Positions 61,166-64,000 of a stretch of 64,000 nucleotides of DNA are shown one piece after another. Within the stretch, counting starts at the first letter, position 1. Every line of letters begins with the position of its first letter. Source of the DNA: JAFAGX01 sp035623255 (GTDB lineage: Bacteria; Acidobacteriota; Terriglobia; Terriglobales; Acidobacteriaceae). The notes below the pieces were generated by a model. It saw only the letters and a list, made by a program, of their open reading frames with translations. It ran no database searches and had not been told where the DNA came from. A program made the translations under genes and the position numbers. Location of the stretch: contig DASPTU010000082.1 in NCBI GenBank assembly GCA_035623255.1, positions 44,421 to 108,420 of the forward strand, written 5' to 3'.

Positions 61166-63876
61166 CCCTGCGCAAGGCCCGAGATGCTCAATTCCCTGTA
61201 AAATCGAATGAGCCGGAGTCATTTCCATCTTTGTCTTTTCTCGCTCAACTTAATCCGCAGCAGCACGAAGCCGTCGAAAGCACCGAAGGGCCTCTGCTCA
61301 TTCTGGCCGGAGCAGGCAGCGGCAAGACACGTGTGATTACCTACCGCATCGCGCACCTTATCGAGAGCCTCGGCGTAATGCCCGAATCCATCTTGGCAAT
61401 GACTTTCACGAACAAGGCGGCGGCTGAAATGGGAGAGCGCGTTGACAAGCTGGTCGGCGGCCTCTCAGTCGCCAAGCCCCTCATTTCAACTTTCCATTCG
61501 TTCTGCGTACGAGTTTTGCGGCGAGATATCGAAGCTCTGCGGATTCCATCGACAACCGGGAAGCCAATCGGCCTCACCCGCCAATTTGTGATCTACGACG
61601 AAGCCGATCAGCAGCAACTGGTGAAATCGGTCATGCGGCGGCTCGGCATTGACGACAAGCAAGTCACACCCCGCTCGGTTCTGGCGCACATTTCGTGGGC
61701 GAAGAATCACATGCTTGATCCGCAGGAGGTCTATCTGCAATCGGGCGACCCCAAGACTGAGCGTGTTGCCCAAATTTACGCGGAATATAAGAAGGAACTC
61801 GCTAAAGCTAACGCCATGGACTTCGATGATCTGCTGCTCGAAGCCGTGCGCTTGCTGAAAGCCGTGCCCAGCGTTCGCGAGTACTACAACCGCCGCTTTC
61901 AGTACATCCTCGTTGACGAATATCAGGACACCAATCGGCCGCAATATGAACTGATGCGGTTGCTCGCCGGGACTCGCCACAACGTCTGTGCCGTAGGGGA
62001 TGAGGACCAGTCGATTTATTCCTGGCGCGGCGCCGATATTCGCAACATTCTGGAGTTCGAGAACGACTTCCCTGAAGCCAAGATTATTCGCCTGGAACAG
62101 AATTACCGTTCAACCCAGAACATTCTACAGGCGGCATCGGCTGTGGTCTCGAACAATATACGGCGGAAAGGCAAAAACCTTTGGACGTCGCGCCAGGGTG
62201 GTACGCGAATTGGCTACTACGAGGCGCCGGACGGCGAAAACGAAGCCTTGTTCATCGCCGATCACATTGCGCGCTATATCCGAGAGGCTGTCGAGCGCGG
62301 GGAGAATCCGCATGCGGCCGTGCTTTACCGCATCAATTCTCAATCCCGCCTTTTCGAAGAGGCCATGCGCCGATACCAGCTCAAGTACAACGTAGTCGGC
62401 GGATTTTCGTTTTACGAGCGGGCCGAGATCAAGGACTTGATCTCGTATCTCAAAGTCATCCATAACGTCGACGACTCAATTGCACTTCTGCGCGTCATCA
62501 ACACTCCCGTGCGCGGCATCGGCAAAACCACCACTGAAACTCTCGAGCGAATCGCGCTTGAAACCGGCCTGTCGCTGTGGGGAGCGATCGGCGAAGCCAT
62601 TGAGCGCCAGCTTTTGCCTCCGCGGGCGCTGGCAGCCCTGAAGAGTTTTCGCGAAATTGTCGAAGATGCCCGCGCCATGTTGGCCGGAACCTATGTGGAA
62701 CGATTAGAAGACACATCTGGGCCTGATCAGCCCACGTGGGGACAGCCGCCCTCGGCTGTCCGGCGGAGTGAGGCTCCGCAGATCTCCGATGAATCCGACG
62801 ATCAGATCGAATTTGACCCCACTGGATTTGACTTTGGAACGGATGGTGAAAGTAGCGCCCCCGTCCCGCCGGCAAATGAGCAGTCTGAGAAATCGAGCCG
62901 GCATGATGCCGGCGCTACCGAGCCTTTTCGCTCTCCCGGCGATCCTGCCAGTACTGCCGAAGTCCTCAAGTTTCTCATCGACCGTACGGGATATATCAAA
63001 CAACTCGAGGAGGAAGACACACCTGAAGCCTATTCGCGAATCGAAAACCTGCGCGAACTCGTCAATGCTGCCATGGACTCCCGGGACCGGGGTGAAACGC
63101 TTGATCAATTTCTCGATCACGCGGCTCTGGTCAGTGACACCGATGCTTACGACGAGCGCGCCCAGGTAACCCTGATGACCTTGCATTCCGCCAAAGGCCT
63201 CGAGTTTCCGCTGGTCTTCTTGTGCGGCATGGAAGAAGGACTTTTCCCGCATTCCCGCACGTTTCTCCAGCCCGACGATATCGAAGAAGAACGCCGTCTT
63301 TGTTACGTCGGCATGACTCGCGCCATGGACACCCTGATTTTGACCCGGGCGGTCTACCGTCGTCGCTATGGCACCGACCTGCCTGAGGCCAGCGTGCCAT
63401 CGCGGTTCCTCGAAGAAGTCCCGGCAGAGTTGGTCGAGGAGTTAGGCGTCTCCCGCAGGAGTCGTGTGAGCTCGGACGCCCGAGCAAGCCTGCCCCGAGC
63501 GCAGTCGAGGGGTCCAGCGGGGCAGAGCCCCCGGCCTCACTATGCCTACGAAGACGAGGACCAGAGTGCAAGCTGGACCGCGCAAAGGCAGGAGCGCATG
63601 CAGCGGTCCCCCGTACGCACCTACAATTCCATCGACAACATTGCCGAGTTTTTTGCCTCGCGAGGCAAGAAGTTCAACCTTCCCAAATTGCCGGTCGGCG
63701 AGCCAAAGGGCAAGAAGGGCTTCCGGCCCGGCCAAAAAGTCAAACACCCAAAATATGGTGAGGGAACGGTCTATCAGCGAGAAGGAGAAGGCGACGAGGC
63801 CAAGCTTACGGTACAATTCCCCAGGTTCGGGTTGAAGAAACTGGTGGAGAAATACGCCCAGCTGGAGAAGGCTTAG
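61162..63876 (+). CDS. pcrA: UvrD/PcrA-type DNA helicase with repeat-derived insertions
   Basis: 904 residues from GTG 61162, coupled to the preceding gene. SF1A helicase: Walker A 'AGAGSGKT' (49-56), 'FTNKAAAEMGER', Walker B 'VDEYQDTN' near 250, 'GDEDQSIYSWRGAD', 'QNYRST', 'TLHSAKGLEFPLVF', 'CYVGMTRA'. The C-terminus is a Tudor-like PcrA domain ('GQKVKHPKYGEGTVYQREG'). PcrA and UvrD are usually ~720-780 residues. The excess is mainly an acidic/Pro stretch at ~515-610 inside the 2B domain and a smaller one at ~775-790, both overlapping palindromic repeat elements. It unwinds DNA in repair and replication restart. Confidence 0.95.
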   Translation: MTLRKARDAQFPVKSNEPESFPSLSFLAQLNPQQHEAVESTEGPLLILAGAGSGKTRVITYRIAHLIESLGVMPESILAMTFTNKAAAEMGERVDKLVGGLSVAKPLISTFHSFCVRVLRRDIEALRIPSTTGKPIGLTRQFVIYDEADQQQLVKSVMRRLGIDDKQVTPRSVLAHISWAKNHMLDPQEVYLQSGDPKTERVAQIYAEYKKELAKANAMDFDDLLLEAVRLLKAVPSVREYYNRRFQYILVDEYQDTNRPQYELMRLLAGTRHNVCAVGDEDQSIYSWRGADIRNILEFENDFPEAKIIRLEQNYRSTQNILQAASAVVSNNIRRKGKNLWTSRQGGTRIGYYEAPDGENEALFIADHIARYIREAVERGENPHAAVLYRINSQSRLFEEAMRRYQLKYNVVGGFSFYERAEIKDLISYLKVIHNVDDSIALLRVINTPVRGIGKTTTETLERIALETGLSLWGAIGEAIERQLLPPRALAALKSFREIVEDARAMLAGTYVERLEDTSGPDQPTWGQPPSAVRRSEAPQISDESDDQIEFDPTGFDFGTDGESSAPVPPANEQSEKSSRHDAGATEPFRSPGDPASTAEVLKFLIDRTGYIKQLEEEDTPEAYSRIENLRELVNAAMDSRDRGETLDQFLDHAALVSDTDAYDERAQVTLMTLHSAKGLEFPLVFLCGMEEGLFPHSRTFLQPDDIEEERRLCYVGMTRAMDTLILTRAVYRRRYGTDLPEASVPSRFLEEVPAELVEELGVSRRSRVSSDARASLPRAQSRGPAGQSPRPHYAYEDEDQSASWTAQRQERMQRSPVRTYNSIDNIAEFFASRGKKFNLPKLPVGEPKGKKGFRPGQKVKHPKYGEGTVYQREGEGDEAKLTVQFPRFGLKKLVEKYAQLEKA
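62731..62781. repeat. Palindromic repeat in helicase gene, copy 1
   Basis: CCCACGTGGG followed by GACAGCCG-CCCT-CGGCTGTC (62741-62760) and GGAG-TGAGG-CTCC. Two nested palindromes, translated in frame as part of the linker. Confidence 0.65.
62852..62918. repeat. Inverted pair of TAGCGCC elements in helicase gene
   Basis: GTAGCGCC..CCGTCCCGCCGGC at 62852-62873 and, inverted, GCCGGCATGATGCCGGCGCTAC at 62897-62918 (given here by key parts). They form a short hairpin pair. Related sequences are at 41429-41615. Confidence 0.65.
63487..63530. repeat. Palindromic repeat in helicase gene, C-terminal copy
   Basis: CTGCCCC (63490-63496) and GGGGCAG (63519-63525) flank GAGCGCAGTCGAGGGGTCC, which resembles the end of the GTCATCCTGAG-type elements (GTCGAAGGACCC). 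Confidence 0.55.
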
Positions 63877-63883
63877 AACCGAT

Positions 63884-63952
63884 TTGGTAATTTTGTAACC
63901 GGGTAATTTTGTGATCGCTGCACTTGGGATCTTCAAATTACACAATTACCAA
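63884..63952. repeat. A/T-rich inverted repeat after pcrA
   Basis: TTGGTAATTTTGTAAC (63884-63899) is nearly complementary to TTACACAATTACCAA (63938-63952), and a shorter GGTAATTTTGTG copy lies between. In this G+C-rich genome it stands out by base composition. Either a terminator-like hairpin or another dispersed repeat. Confidence 0.55.
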
Positions 63953-63974
63953 ATTACAAATTCAGGAAGCATTC

Positions 63975-64000
63975 ATGGCAAATACGACGTCTCTGAGCAA
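63975..64000 (+). CDS. Start of an unidentified gene at the window edge
   Basis: ATG at 63975 with AGGA about 7 nt upstream. Only the first residues, MANTTSLS, are visible, so nothing can be said about the product. Confidence 0.4.

Overview
The window reads as a chromosomal segment of an Acidobacteriota-like bacterium (Terriglobia/Koribacter-type). This placement is an inference from gene content and order: a Gram-negative envelope (TolC and OmpA proteins), a meso-DAP-type MurE, a division/wall cluster whose FtsI carries a PASTA domain, a complete SUF operon with SufU and SufT, HemQ-type haem synthesis, a double-length ThyX, and many short palindromic repeats of the GTCATTCCGAG / GTCATCCTGAG type. 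Base composition is moderately G+C rich. No phage, IS element, CRISPR array or tRNA was found.

Layout. 1-8 kb (+): the 3' end of one tolC and a complete tandem paralogue, a family 2 glycosyltransferase, an acyl-CoA mutase large subunit with isobutyryl-type active-site residues, and a helical-repeat protein. 7.5-19 kb: small unknown genes and a Nudix protein, then a minus-strand block rrf2-sufB-sufC-sufD-sufS-sufU-sufT followed by tldD-tldE. 19-23.2 kb (-): a lipid/ribosome cluster, yceD-rpmF-plsX-orf143-fabD. 23.2-28.5 kb: an alkyltransferase-like protein, an AhpD-like protein with hemQ, a receiver-phosphatase regulator, and cysK-cysE. 29-43.1 kb (-): the dcw cluster mraZ-rsmH-(53-aa ORF)-ftsL-ftsI-murE-murF-mraY-murD-ftsW-murG-murC, with a good promoter and MraZ boxes in front of mraZ; ftsQ, ftsA and ftsZ do not follow murC. 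43.5-50 kb: an OmpA/coiled-coil protein, a small membrane protein, RNase P RNA (minus strand), a CHASE3 protein without a kinase, and a large TPR protein. 50-64 kb: purH, an XRE regulator, a dienelactone-hydrolase-like protein, GNAT-fabG, a cation/proton antiporter, a secreted unknown, twin-domain thyX, purM, a diacylglycerol-kinase-like gene and a pcrA/uvrD helicase.

The most unusual theme is one or more families of short palindromic elements. Copies lie between genes, between sufB and sufC, and also inside functional genes: in frame in rsmH, in frame at up to four places in pcrA/uvrD, and inside what looks like the P12 arm of RNase P RNA. Next to the 3' end of rnpB, a repeat-bearing stretch of about 65-70 bp, including the last ~22 nt of the RNA, is duplicated. 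Other points of interest are the split ThyX motif, the F/Q acyl-CoA mutase, the Trp-type alkyltransferase-like protein and a coupled small ORF before ftsL.

All calls were made by reading the sequence; no database search was run.
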